Notes: a model not told the origin generated them from the sequence alone. 64,000 nucleotides of DNA from Clarkia xantiana subsp. parviflora (GCA_036873135.1 JAPTYO010000027.1:2127195-2191194); one strand, 5' to 3'; shown: positions 10,687 through 24,576, counted from the first letter of the stretch. Program-made: numbers and translations.

Positions 10687-11808
10687 AAGTTGGCATGTAT
10701 CTGTGATAACATTTTGATAATTGAAAGTTACATTTTTAATGGATGAGAGAATTGCAAATCGAGTTTATGATTCATTGACGTCATAATGTTTGATTACATC
10801 GGATTTTACGGTCTATAAACTGAGTCGTTGGAGTACGCAATCCTCTGCCTAAATTATGTCGAGTGTGGGCCTTGCCTCGTAACACGGGCACGACCATCTT
10901 GTAGGAGAGGGGGACCTCTACCGTAACAAGACTGACTAAGAACTAGAGGGATAAACTTGGTTACGCAAAACGATCATTTGGTTTTGGAGTAACCCGACAT
11001 GATTTTCATTTTGTACATCGCCGTGATGAACTCTGTTCGTCATTAACCACATTCTTGGCCAGATGAATCTTCTGCGATATCATTGTTGACATATCCCACG
11101 CCTGACATTGTTCGGGTATGCTATCGACACTTTCTTCATACTACCCGTGCCATGTTCGACCACGGGGTCAGGCTCAGTTGTGCTAGTTAGAATCCTCGAG
11201 ATTCGTATTGGCGCAAACTTCTTCATCTCGAGCGAATGATTGATCCCGGGAGACTTATGAAGAGGAACCCGAAGTATCCTCATGGACTCAGAACTCATAA
11301 GGTCAGGCTAAATGTTCGCTTCCCGGCGTACGAACGTAGTGCTGAAGAAAAATGCCAAGTGACCACGTTTTTGGAAACCGGTTGGGTTTGACTAAGGGTA
11401 TAAGCGATGGGAATGGTCAAGTTCACTTGTAATTCACTGACTCTCGTATTCACTAGGTTGACACTAGCCGAATATTAGCTGATTGTTGTGTATACTTGTA
11501 CAGATGCCTCGGAGAAGTATTCCTATGTGGAAACCAGGCAATCGGAGAATTAACATTTGACCTAGGATACAACGGGTTACAATTTAATTGTTTTTCAACA
11601 GGTTGATTGGAAATAGGGAATCAACGTTCCGCGGGCGCTACAGCACTCCTAACAGATGAGTAGGACGATGCCTGTCGTATCCGCCGGTCGCACGGCAAAC
11701 CTCGTATGAACTATTCGGAAGCAGGGGCAAGATCGGAAAAATGAAATGTTGATATGATTTGGTTAACAATACATTAACAGGCACTCTCCCATTCCGGCGA
11801 GTGGGAGC
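10687..11808 (+). mobile_element. Copia-1 3' untranslated region, copy 1
   Basis: The region has no supported gene and lies between the RNase H stop and the 3' LTR. It matches 35903-37021 (copy 2) with about 20 differences by eye. It also matches, inverted and more distantly, 62479-63592 of the second copia. It ends with the polypurine tract AGTGGGAGC at 11800-11808. Confidence 0.75.
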
Positions 11809-12036
11809 TGTTAGCATATGGTGATTGGGCGCCGTAAATGGAAGCCCATTAATATGTATATGTTACCTGACACAACTGGGTAAATGTCACATTAGAGAAA
11901 TTGGGCTAGACCAAATCCAAATTGACATGAGAGGCCCAAAATTGGGCCTCCCTTATACCCAAGGCCAGCCGAAACTAGTGAGTGGGCAAAGTGGAGTTTT
12001 GTTTACATTGTTCCTACTATAAATAGGGAGTGTTAG
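11809..12036 (+). mobile_element. Copia-1 3' LTR, left half (copy 1)
   Basis: The half starts TGTTAGCATATGG directly after the polypurine tract. A TATA box TATAAATA lies at 12018-12025. At 12036 the LTR is interrupted by Tat-3, whose insertion duplicated GTTAG (12032-12036). The missing half is at 56723-57091. Together they make about 597 bp, close to the 601 bp of the uninterrupted copia LTR at 61878-62478. Confidence 0.85.
12018..12025 (+). promoter_or_regulatory. TATA box of the Copia-1 LTR
   Basis: TATAAATA at the expected place in a copia LTR. The Tat-3 insertion lies only 11 bp downstream, so the start-site region is cut off from the rest of the LTR. Confidence 0.7.
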
Positions 12037-12694
12037 TGTTTCGTCCAGACCCGCTTGATTTAATGAGCTGTCGAGTCTTCGGGTTGATCTCTATGTTAGG
12101 TCTTTCTGTTCACGCTCCTTGATCCGAGCTCGCTGTCCGAACCTGCACACGGAGCAGTAACTATCACGGAGAGGGGGGGGGGGGGTGGTGCTAGTTGAGC
12201 CCTCTCCGATGCTTAAATAAGAATTCTAGAGAGATAAAGCAAGAGAGAAGTCAGAGCTCCTAAGCCAATCTCAAGTGAAGATAAAGAATAAAATAGGTGG
12301 CCTAGGTCCCTTTTTATAGGCAACCTTATAACCGACTCCGATTTTTGTGCGGTTCGACGCCGGTTTAAAAGAAAGTGTGAACCGGCGTCTGATTTGATCA
12401 AGGTTGGCTACTGGAAAACTCTAACATAGTGTAAGAACACAAATGGAACACGCACGCTGCAGACGACGACTCGGATCACGTCGGATTTGGGCAATCCTGG
12501 CGTGATCTGGATCACTTAGGGTAATCCGGACCCCTCCGGATTGCCAGCAATCCAGAGATTAGGTCTGGACGCGTGTGTCGCGCTTCCGGACCGTTTTGAC
12601 CCTCGGGAATGTGTTTTGATCCGTGTATGTGATTTTGACGTGTTTACGAAGTCAGAAATGTAAATACGAACCCGAATTGGGCAGATATCCATCA
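12037..12694 (-). mobile_element. Tat-3 3' LTR, copy 1
   Basis: On the minus strand the LTR begins TGATGGATATC and ends GGTCTGGACGAAACA (658 bp). A polypurine tract, CTCGGGGCAAG in minus sense, abuts it at about 12695. TATAAAAA in minus sense lies near 12308-12322. A G13 run at 12173-12185 lies in a 9-bp inverted repeat (CGGAGAGGG 12167-12175, CCCTCTCCG 12200-12208). The copies are 37250-37906 and, as 5' LTR, 56095-56717. Confidence 0.85.
12200..12217 (-). other. Conserved LTR block TTTAAGCATCGGAGAGGG
   Basis: This 18-base block is shared by the LTRs of Tat-3 (12200-12217; one change at 56251-56268), Gyp-1 (25152-25169) and Gyp-2 (41752-41769; two changes at 49691-49708), though the rest of these LTRs differs widely. 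It lies downstream of each TATA box, so it is transcribed leader or U5 sequence. Confidence 0.7.
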
Positions 12695-13287
12695 CTTGCC
12701 CCGAGTCAAGTAATGTTTCAAACCTTGCTTGACTCTATTTTAAGATAGGATAAATGCCCAATTTAGGTTCGGTGCTGACCTCAGAGGTTGATTGATCGTC
12801 AATTGGGCATGCGGGCCTTGATTTCGCCTATCCTTAATTTTTTTCTTGGCGAGTAATTTGATATCTGCTGGTAGGGTTAGTGTAGCAGAGATGTGTATAT
12901 ACTATAAATGCATGTGAAGAGTTATAAATTTGTGTAATCACATTTAAGGATATTGACATGTATAAGAATGCATCTATCGCGGACGTGTTAGACATGGACG
13001 TGTCTGACACGGGCGTGACGGGAGCGTCTAAAGTAATAAGGGCGTCCATGATGTAATGACGTGTGACTAATAATAAAATCATGCAATCAATTATGTAATG
13101 ATGAAAATGCGGATCATGAATTAAGATAGATTAGATGATCACAAATAAATCATGGATATGTAACACATGAGCATGATTGCATACGTCGAGTCTAAAAATG
13201 ATGAATGTTGTATCATGGGTGTAAAACACTTAGTCATGCTACTAAAGACTTGTAAAAAATAGAGAGGGATCAAGGATTACCCATAGG
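12695..13287. other. Tat-3 3' untranslated sequence, copy 1
   Basis: No gene is supported. The stretch lies between the Tat-3 3' LTR and the plus-strand TATA box of its antisense gene. It is AT-rich with several CGTGT-type short repeats near 12990-13030. The copy is at 37907-38497. Confidence 0.6.
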
Positions 13288-13295
13288 TATAAATA
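13288..13295 (+). promoter_or_regulatory. TATA box of the Tat-3 antisense gene (copy 1)
   Basis: TATAAATA is on the strand opposite to Tat-3 gag. About 30 bp downstream begins a purine-rich leader (GAGAGAGAGC), followed by a GC-rich first exon ending at 13576. The same box is at 38498-38505 in copy 2. Confidence 0.6.
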
Positions 13296-13319
13296 CTACT
13301 AGTGAAAATGAGAGAGAGC

Positions 13320-15920
13320 ATTCACTCTCATTTCTTGAAGGAGAAGAAACTTGGGGTCATCAAACTTAGGCACCAAGTCACATTGGCCGGCCACATTTAA
13401 TCACCACCATGGTGATGGGACGGCGGTGAGGAGCAACGGCAGCACGGGGGTGGCTCACGGCTTTTTGAGCGGCGGTGATATTCTCGGCAGTGGCGGCGCG
13501 TGGCTTTCACGGCGGCGACGAGATTTTCCGGTGGCCTTTGGAGGCGTTTTCACGGTGGTCCGATCGGCTTGAGGTGGTAAGCTCAGTTTCGGGTATGGCT
13601 AAACTATTTGCAACCTTTCTTGGGTCCTATTTGATCTTGATTGTCTCTTGAAATTGTTTACTCTAGTATGCCCATAAGGTGTTTGTTCTTCTACCAGAAG
13701 TTAGTTCTACAAATCGGCCAAAATTTTGGCTAAGTGCTGAAAACTTATAAACATGATTGTAAGTAGTAATACTCCCCTCAGATATAGTGATCGTTGTTGA
13801 CTTGTTGCATCATGACGTAGATAGTGTTCAAACATGCTTGACGTTGATTGTTGATAGTTGATAGTTGATCATTGTTATCTCCCTCATGATGAAGCACTTG
13901 AAAAATATTTCTTGGTAGTTGACGCTTACTACTTGACATCTGTCGTCTGCTATCATGGTGAAACACTTAGAAAAAATTTATTTGCTCAGCTTAGCTCTAT
14001 GACCATACTAGTATAGTGACTAGCATGTCGTCAACCCATGCATGCGTCCACTTGATATCATAATCATGATTGTTGTAGAAGTTGAATTTAATCTTCTCCT
14101 GACTAATCACATGAGTAGGTAGGAACAAACGTCGCGGACGTGACCATTGCATGCGTGTTCACTGCGCGCGTTGCTTGTTGTATACATGATCATAGCGTGC
14201 GTGATGTAGTATCTTGAACACTTAGAATTTCTCAAGCGTGTTGAAGCATATGTTGTAGTCGTTAAACAATGGTGTAGCATTATGAAAGCGCGTCGTTTGT
14301 CACGTATGTGCTCGACGCGTGCGCACTCAGCGCGCGTGTTGTAACCACTTGAACACTTAGATTTCTTCCTTGTACGTCAATATACATGTAGTCCTGCATT
14401 AATTCGAAGATACATGCAAGTATAAATGTTAGTGCCATAATCATATCTGCACTTGTTACCTTAAGTAAAGGCGTAGTATCATGTAGATGCGTGTAGATCA
14501 CGTAAAACACGTAGGTGTCGGGACGAGGCCCATGTCGACATAAAGTTGCCCCCCGCAGGGGATGTTCACTATGTGATGTATAGAGACTAACAAGTCTGTA
14601 GATACGTAGTTGTCTCCATATGGAGAGTGTTCGTTTCTTAGTGTTTGCATGGGTGACTGTCGCGTATGCGCGCGTTTATCGAGTTGTTATTTGCACTTGC
14701 AGGTTGGAGCGATAGGACAGTTCTTCTTGGGTTCGTGCTTGCACTTGATCTGAGATAGTCGTTATGAGTAATTCCCCCATTCCTACTCCGCAGGTTACTT
14801 TATGTTCAGACGTCAGTGACGAATCATAGGCCGACTTGACATTCTTCATCGATAGTGAGTTAAGAGTCGACGTTGATCACACCCAAGAGCCTGCAGCCAA
14901 ACCAGAGACGATGGATGTGACATAGTATTTTTGTATCAACCGGATAAACGAGTAGCGGTATATGCTGGGCACATCTTCTTCCGGACTTTGTCCAAACCTG
15001 GAGGCTGTATTTCCTTTCGACGTGCTCCCAGGTGTCACCCAAGGTCAATCCACGGTACCTCCAGACGACCTGTCCGCTGTTTACTTGGGACAGATTCGGG
15101 AGGGCTTGCGCTTTCCTTATTATCTAGACTTAGTTGATCACTGCCGGTTTTACCAGATCTCACCTTAGGATTTTGCGCCTGTGGGACTCCGCGTGTGGAC
15201 TTGTTTCCGAGTACTATTTCATCAGTAGTCGTGGCATTATTCTACATTTATCTTTCGTTGCTTCTACCAAGTTTTGCGTCCAGATGTAACAGGGTTGTGT
15301 AGCATGAAGATGTGTTGGCCTTGTTTGCAAGAGAAGGGGTTCACGACACTTGGGCTTGAAGACACATAGTGGGATAGTGATGCCAGACTCGCCGCGAGGG
15401 CTGACCGTTCCGGTCCTCATTGGCGACATCAGTACTTCTTTTTGTGTAATGTTGGCACTACTTGGGATACTGCGCATGTTACGGAGGCTGATCCTGCCCT
15501 CGCTTTCTCTAAGCTCTCTTCTGCGGATAGGAAGGTCTTGAAGCACATATATCAATGTCTGCAGGCACGCACTTATCAATGTCTGTTGTGTGCATCAGAC
15601 CAGGAATTGATTGACGCAGGGATTCATGTGCTTTCTTCTGAGGATTCGGTATGCTAAGAACCTTTATAACTTCCTATTATATTGTGATGTAGGTTGGTTA
15701 TGGAAAGAACTCGTCCTTGCAGACGGATCCTGCTCGTGTCACTTCTTCTGCTAGGAAGGTGGCGCCGTCTCTTGCTCCTTCCACTCTTAAGGCTTCTGGA
15801 CATGCCCGCGGCAAGGGATTGATGAGTAAGATAATTCCTTGTGATTTTCATTTTCCTTACTATTCTCTTATGTTGTTGTTCTTAACTTGTCTTTGTTTGC
15901 AGGTCGCTCGGCTCACGTGA
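13320..15920 (+). pseudogene. Tat-3 antisense gene, 5' part, copy 1 (decayed and truncated by the duplication)
   Basis: A multi-exon gene on the strand opposite to gag. A leader exon ends at donor GTAAGC (13577), and an intron of about 1.1 kb ends at TTGCAG (14702). A coding frame starts MSNSPIPTPQ at 14764. The core shows IREGLRFPYY, then LAPVGLRVWTCF, and later GPHWRHQYFFLCN. This pattern resembles the putative gypsy-type transposon domain (PF04195) known from additional ORFs of Tat elements. A clean 77-bp intron lies at 15826-15902 (GTAAGATAA...TTTGCAG). Five in-frame stops between 14764 and 15228 are all TAG. The gene is cut at 15920 by the duplication junction; its full 3' part follows copy 2. 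Confidence 0.65.
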
Positions 15921-15923
15921 GGC
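15918..15923. other. Tandem duplication junction
   Basis: The sequence up to CACGTGA (15920) matches 41130-41136. From 15921 on it matches the repeat array of element X near 2131-2161. The two parents share only about 2 bases (GA) at the join, so this looks like illegitimate joining, not homologous exchange. Confidence 0.85.
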
Positions 15924-16587
15924 TCTTCTCCGACGGACGCCACTAGAGGCTCTTCTCCGACGGACGCCACTAGAGGCTCTTTACTTTACTGTACGCCACT
16001 GGAGGCTTTTCCTTGTCGCACGCCACTGGAGGCATCGTCGATCGAGGTTTTTCTTTTCTGCACGCCACTGGAGGCTTTACTTTTCCGCACGCCACTGGAG
16101 GCTTTACTTTTCCGGACGCCCTTGGAGGCTTTACTTTTCCGCACGCCACTGGAGGCTTTACTTTTCCGCACTCCACTGGAGGCTTTACTTTTCCGCACGC
16201 CACTGGAGGCTTTACTTTCCCGCACGCCACTGGAGGCTTTACTTTCCCGCACGCCACTGGAGGCTTTACTTTCCCGCACGCCACTGGAGGCTTTACTTTC
16301 TGCACGCCACTAGAGGCTCTTTACTTTTCCGCACCGCCACTGGAGGCTTTACTTTTCTGCACCGCCACTGGAGGCTTTACTTTCTGCATCGCTAATGGAG
16401 GCACCGCTAACAGGCGTCCCGCCGACAGAGGTTTTATCTTTCCGTACCAGAATAACCATATGAGCCACCTTGAAGACTTTGAAGAATTGGAAAAGAATAT
16501 ACTTTCTGGCCAAAATCAGTGTTTCCTCGTCTTTGGACAAACCCCTTCGAACACGTTCTAGGGGAGTCCGTCCAAAGAGGGGCAAAC
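15921..16587 (+). mobile_element. Element X 3' end with 27-bp array, copy 2
   Basis: Matches about 2131-2797. The 27-bp array runs from about 15930 to 16430 with the same core, ending in the tract AAAGAGGGGCAAAC. It is again open in several frames. Copy 2 has a different unit order near 16100-16140 (a unit with CGCCCTTGGAGGC). Confidence 0.85.
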
Positions 16588-17293
16588 TGTAAACACTCGA
16601 TTTTGACCCGGACGTAACGACGTTACACATGATACGTCAAATTCCGGACGCGTCAAGCCACAAAGTCTCCAAAAATGCTCAAGGGCACATTAGGGAAATT
16701 ATTATAAAATATATTTTAAATTATTTCGAATTTATTTAATATTTTTGGAATTTTTTAAAATATATATATAATAATTAGTTTTTTATTTTAGAAAATTATC
16801 TGTAAGATATTTATCTCCAAATATTATTTTTTTTTCAAAAAAAATAATTATCTGTAAAGATAAATATCCTTAGGAATATTCTCTAGAATAATTATCTGTT
16901 AGCATTTTTTATTTAAATTTTATCTGTAATCTAGACTAGGTTTTTAGTATAAATAGGGGTCTAGGTTTACATTGTAATGGGACAGAAAAAACACAAGAAA
17001 AGCAATAATACATTATTTCTCGGATTCTGTGCAATTTCGTCTTCTAGTGCTCGAAAAAAGTTTTTTTTTTTTTTTTTCTGTTGCAGGTCCTGCCCGCCGG
17101 AGATCCCGACGGCCGCCCCAGTCAGGCCGTGCTAACAACCTCGCCCCGTCGGCTCGGGCCGCCGGCGCCGCCTGAAGCCGCCGGATCCCGTCCGCCCATC
17201 ACCCAGCCGGTAGCCCCTCTGGCCACCACGACGACCGGAACCGCCGCTCTCCGGCCACGCTGGTGACCCTGCCGTCCTTCTCTCTCTCCGCCT

Positions 17294-17332
<39 letters not shown>

Positions 17333-18219
17333 TTCTCTCTCTTCTCTCTCTCTCTCCACGATTGGAGCTCACCACGACCCAGCCCCCATCGCTCCGCCTC
17401 GCTTGCCGGAGAACGCCGCCCAGTCAGATCGGCCACCCTTTCCGTGACCGCGCCAGATCTGTCCTTCCCTTCGATGGCCGCCAGTTGCAGTCCGTTGTGC
17501 CACTGCCGCCTCCGCCGTCCTTGCCAGAATACCCGACGCCGCTGCCGCCCGCTGGTTGATGTCTGCAGTCAGTCCGGCCATCCCCACCGTGGAAGCCATC
17601 TTCCTGCGCTGGTGAGTTTCTTTTTTTTTTTTTTTTTTTTTTTTATTTTTTTTATCAACAATTGTTTTCTAATTTTATTTTAGTATATTTATATATTAAA
17701 ATAACTATATTGATGTTAATTTAGTTATGGGTAAATAATTACATGTCAAAACATTGTCTATCTTATTATTTTCAAGTATATGTTACATAGTAGAATTAAT
17801 TTAATATAAATAGTGTTGAATTTTGATAAAGTTTAAATTAATTAAATAATAAAAGGATTAGCGTATATTCGTCCTGTTGGTTTGTGTCGATTCAATTATA
17901 TTTGTAAATAGTCAATATTATACGATTTTATGGTCGTTCACGCTTGGAATTCATTTATAATTGATCAACAATAAAATTGGCAAATTAAGTGAATTGAGTA
18001 CCGAAAGGACATAGTTAAAAATTATAATTTTAATTCGTAACAGAACCCCTGAACTCGAATTTCTAATCGTAGATCGATTTTACGCCTAGGTGTTTAAATC
18101 GTTATTCGCTTAGGTAATTTAGGATTCTAGTTAACCTAATCATTAACTAGTGGCAACTCTTTAAAAACTGCACATTTTCAAAACTTAAATTCGCCATAGG
18201 TCAGATTTTAGGTCCGACA
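16588..18219 (+). mobile_element. LTR-A, copy 2
   Basis: Starts with an intact TGTAAACACTCG and ends TTAGGTCCGACA. The TATA region reads TATAAATA near 16949. The GC-rich exon-like block is 17087-17611, with GTTGCAG before and GTGAGT after. It is longer than copy 1 because of an expanded CT tract (near 17295-17330) and poly-T runs. Confidence 0.85.
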
Positions 18220-20271
18220 CTCAACACCAACCATGTGTGTTCTCCAACCAGGCCATTCATCCAGCATGCGACGAGCCTAAACCGATGGGTGCTAACCGTG
18301 GAGCATCCCGAAATGAGATTGAGCAATAGTCGGGGCACTTGAGAAGCCGATGGAAGAAATCGTTGCCTATGTCATCTATTGGTCGTAGGGTCAATCCTGG
18401 GCGTCGACACGACCGACATATTTTGAATCAATCAACTAAGTCCTTCTCTAGAAGATGTTTTGAATTAGAAATTTCAGATTTGCCACTAGGGGCATGTACA
18501 TAATTGTTGTTGAATTTTCTTAAAAAAAAAAAAAAGCTAAACAGCAAAAAAGTAAATAAAAAAAAATCATTTTTCTTTAGGGTCACAGCCGCCCTTTAAT
18601 TATCTACCGATAAAAATAAACAGAGTGCTCATACAAATTTTGTGAGAGCAGTGAGGAGATAAAAGGGTCATGGTTGTCCCTATATCAACTACAAATAAAT
18701 AGGGTCTTAGTCGTCCCTAAAACGATTACAAAGAAAGGGCCACAACCACCCTTAAAATGGCAACAGATAAAAGAGTGGTCCCGCAAACCCTGTGAGGGCG
18801 GGAGAATAAAAAAGGGCCACAGCCACCCTTAAAATGGCTACACAAAAAGAGTGATCCCGCGAACCCCGAAAGGGCGGGAAAATAAAAGAAAGGGTCACAG
18901 TCGTCCCTCTAAATGGCTACAATCAAAAGAGCGCTCCCGGAACATCGATGGCGGGTATTAAGTGAAAGGGCCACAACCACCCTCAAAATGGTTACATACA
19001 AAGAGTGTTTCCCGGATCAGAGACGAGGAATAAAGGGCCACAGCCACCCTCCAAATGGCTACAATCAAAAGAGCTCCCGCAATATTGAAGACGATAAGAA
19101 AAGGGTCACAGCAACCCTCCAAACGGCTACAAATACTCCCGCATCGAGGCGAAAAATAAAGTACGGGTCACAGCCACCGTTTAATCGGCTACCAAATAAA
19201 GAGTGATTCCGCTAGGTTGAAAACCCGAAAGGGCAGCCTAGGCAAAATAAGGAAATGAGAGGCATGGTTGCAAGTTCAGAAATTGCAATCATGGCAAAAG
19301 GAGAGAAAATAAAAAAACCGAGGGGCACGGTCGGAAATCTCTCAATCGGCCGTGGCAAAAGGAGAAAAAAATTTCAAAAAAAAAAAAAAAAAAAAAGAGA
19401 AAGATCCCGCTAAGTTGTCGCACCATGCACAATTTAGGCAAAACTTAGGGACAAACATTCGTGCGCCTGTGTATTATCTACGGTACAGCGTTTTCCAAGT
19501 CAACATCATGGCAAGTCGGAAGGTTACAGTTTGCTCTCGCGAGTCACCATTCAAGGATGAGTAGGACTGTTACAATCTGTTCCTACGAGTCAACTTCACG
19601 GCAAGCGAGACAGTTACAGTCTGCTCTCGCAAGTCGCCACTCAAAGGATGAGTAGGACTGTTACAGTCTGTTCCTAAGGTCACAACCGACAATCAGGATC
19701 TGAAGTTTTCCAGCTTTCTGAGAGTCACCCCCGACGAACGAAGCCTTAGTATTCAGCCTGCGCAAGTCACGCCACTAGAGGCACTTCTCCAACGGACGCC
19801 ACTAGAGGCACTTCTCCAACGGACGCCACTAGAGGCTCTTCTCCGATACACGCCACTTGAGGTTTTTTACTTATCGCTCGCCACTGGAGGCATCGTCGAT
19901 TAAGGTTTTACTTTATTGCACGCCAATGGAGGCTTTTTCTTGTCGCTCGCCACTGGAGGCATCATCGATCAAGGTTTTACTTTACTGCACGCCACTGGAG
20001 GCTTTACTTTTCCGCACTACCAGTGGAGGCATTGCTAACAATGGCACCACCAACGGAGGTTCTACTTTCTACACCGCCAACAGGGGCACGCTAATGGAGG
20101 CACCGCCAACAGAGGCTCTACTTTTTCGCACCATCAATAAAGCCAAAGGCCACCTTGGAGACTTGAAGACCCGGAAGAAAATATAGTTCCTAGCCAAAAT
20201 TAGTGTTTACTCGTCTTTGGACAGACCCCATCGAATGCATTCTACGGGAGTCCGTCCAAAGAGGGGCAAGC
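18220..20271 (+). mobile_element. Element Y internal region, copy 2
   Basis: Matches 4392-6415. The pseudoknot-type array (18575-19205) has one unit of about 88 bp more than copy 1. This is the segment with GTGGTCCCGC and GGGCGGGAG around 18775-18805, so the array changes length quickly. The GCCACTRGAGGC array is 19775-20130. No gene is seen. Confidence 0.8.
18575..19205 (+). repeat. Pseudoknot-type array in element Y, copy 2
   Basis: Ten or so units of AGGG...AGYYR...CCCT...YRRCT. A unit near 18665 carries GGTTG opposite CAACT, a G-U pair if transcribed. The additional unit near 18740-18800 has AACCA opposite TGGCA, a weak pairing. Confidence 0.75.
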
Positions 20272-21820
<1,549 letters not shown>

Positions 21821-24576
21821 AAAACGATTTATACCATGGGTTAAACCCGGAATAGGCGCCACGCACGCGTGTACCTCGGAAGACGGATCACATCGTATCA
21901 GAGTACGAATTTAATGACGAAGTGTTTTAATGAATGAATGCTTGCCTCCCTTTGGGAATAACTCATTTAATACTTATACGACGAAAAGAGGTATGCTTCA
22001 CAAGCTAAGCACAAACTCTTAGAGATGGATAACGTACTTGTGATGAATTAGCAAATGAAAAGGATGACGTCGGTAAAATGACTCTCCCACTAAATGCCTT
22101 GAACGACAAGTATGGCAAGGCATTCATATCGATAACACACTTCAACAGGCATGGTTTGAAAACATAATGTTAGAGTTCGACAACCAACGTTCCCTATGGA
22201 ATAAAATGCAGTTGACTCACATCAATGTAGAAATACGTTTCAATAAAATCGGTCAAACACGAGGCCATAAAAGCTAAAAGGAATGATAACGAGGTAAAGT
22301 TTATCATCATGCGACATTAATTTGTGCATTAAACGAGTATTCAGATCAAGAGTAGGACAACTACTCTTAGAGGATACATGTTTAAATTAGCTTGGGATAA
22401 TGGTGCCGTGGTCGAACATGGGACGTTACATTCCTTGACGACGAATTTCTGACGCTTGGTGAAATCAAAACAGATGAAGTTTTGATCGAAATGGAGCAGG
22501 ATGATAATGATGGTCAGGTCCCACTTACTTCGAGTGGGAGATATGAGGAAGCAACGCAAGTGAATGACATGGTAAATGAAGATGGAGACATTTTCATAGT
22601 AAATCAAGTGGGAGGAGACAATCCTACCACACAAATCATTATTGCTGCAAATGTGAATCAAGTTGAACCTTATAATCATGTTGCCGGACCGCTGGATGAA
22701 AATCCAGTAATACCACAACTACCCATTGTTCCTAGTGGGAGTGGATCAAAAGACTTGGTTCCAGATCCTAGTGATCAAGGAATTCATCTCGGAGGTAAAA
22801 TCCTGAGACCGAGAAGTCGCCCAAGAAAAGTTGTAGGTCAAGGTTCTAGCACTGCCCTTGTTCCCAGTGGGAGTGATGCTCCGGTTAGAAGCATTATTCC
22901 GAGTGGGAGCAACGTTCAGACTCAAGATGCGTTTAACGAGCCTAGACAAAGTGAAAGATATCAAACTTCTCCCAAGAAGTATCCCATCGAGAAGGGTGAA
23001 ATTTTTACACTAACTTCTGTTGACGAACCGATAACGGTTCAACAAGCGTTGAAAGAACCTCAAGCGAAGGAATGGAGGAAAGAAATGGAGGAAGAGATCG
23101 CCTCAATGAAAGCCAATTCGGCATGGTATTTAGTTGATTTACCTGCTAACCGCAGAGCCATAGGGGCTAAGTGGGTTCTGAAACTGAAACTCACTGCTGA
23201 TGGAAATGTCGAGCGATACAAAGCCCGACTAGTTGAGAAAGGATACACCTAGCTTCACGGAGTAGACTTTGATGAAACATACTCACCGACTGTACGTTAC
23301 ACCACAATCAAGGCCATCCTAGCCCTGGTCACATGCCTCGATCTAGAGCTGCACCAAATGGATGTTAAGACCGCGTTCCTCCACGGAAACCTGGAGGAAG
23401 AAATCTATAAGGACCAACCAGAGGGTTTCATTACTCCCGGTAACGAACAAAATTTTTTTAAACTCCAAAGACCCATTTACGGTCTTAAACAATCGTCTCG
23501 ACAATGTACCGCAGATTCCACGAGGAAATCGTTGGAAACGGATCCGTGAACCTTCACAAGGATCCATGAGTTTATACAAAGACCTCTGAGTCTAAGTACG
23601 TCATCTTAACCTTATACGTGGATGACATACTTATTGTTGCGAATGATGTGTGTTTCATGAATGAATTGAAGTCCTGGTTGGCATTTGTATTTGAAATGAA
23701 AGACATGGGAGAGGCTACGTTCATCTTGGGCATTAAAATTGCTAGAGATCATGCCGCCCGGATGTTATATCTATTCAGGAAGCCTATATCAACAAACTGT
23801 TGAAATGGTTCAGATTACAAGATGCCAAACCCGTGAAGACGCCAGTAGTATTCGGGTGCGCGTTGTCAAAACGTGACGGCCCGAAAAACCAGCAGGAGTG
23901 TGATCAGATGAGGAGTACAGAGTATTTAAGCACGGTCGGAAGTCTCATGTATGCCATGCTTTGCACTCGTCCGGACATCTGTTACGCTGTGTGCCTAGTA
24001 GCAAGATTCTAATTAGACCCTAGCTATTAACATTTAAAGGCTGTAAAATGGATTATACGTTATCTGAACGGTACTGCCGACTATGTACTGTGCTATGAGG
24101 GCTGGAAGTTAGAATTAACCGGTTTCAGTGACGCCGACTATGGTGGCAATCCAAACGATAGTAAGTCCACCACAGGAGGAGTCTTTCTCCTTGCTAATGC
24201 ACCCATTTCATGGACGAGCACTAAGCAATCTTGTGTCACGCTGTCTACGATGGAATCGGGATTCGTTGCTCTCTCCAAAAATGCAAAGGAAGCAGTCTGG
24301 CTGAAAAGGCTTCTTACTGCGCTGCTTGATGACGATATTGGGAGTAAGCCAGTTAAGGTGTACTCTGACAGTCAGGCAGCTACTGCGGCTGTTAAGAATC
24401 CAAAGTACCATAGCAGGACTAAACACATTGATGTGAAATAAAATTATGCTAAATCTATGGTAGAAGACAATATAATCACTTTAGAATACACGCCCACTGA
24501 TGACATGGTAGCAGGCCCATTAACTAAACCATTATGCAAAGAGACATTTGAAAAGCACGTTAAACTGCTTGGATTG
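21821..24576 (+). pseudogene. Copia-1 pol remnant, copy 2 (cut by Gyp-1)
   Basis: Matches 7927-10676. It keeps a longer reverse transcriptase start (VEKGYT, then a TAG where copia proteins usually have glutamine, then LHGVDFDETYSPTV). It also keeps a better DVKTAFLHGNLEEEI block. YVDDILIV lies near 23617, and RNase H ends at LLGL. Gyp-1 is inserted exactly there, splitting the last four codons; the TAA is at 35900-35902. The lost base in the QSSRQ region (near 23505) is shared with copy 1. Confidence 0.9.
24572..24576. other. Target-site duplication GATTG, left of Gyp-1
   Basis: GATTG here and at 35886-35890. The unoccupied site (GGATTGCAGAG) survives in copy 1 at 10670-10680, which confirms the insertion boundaries. 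Confidence 0.97.
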
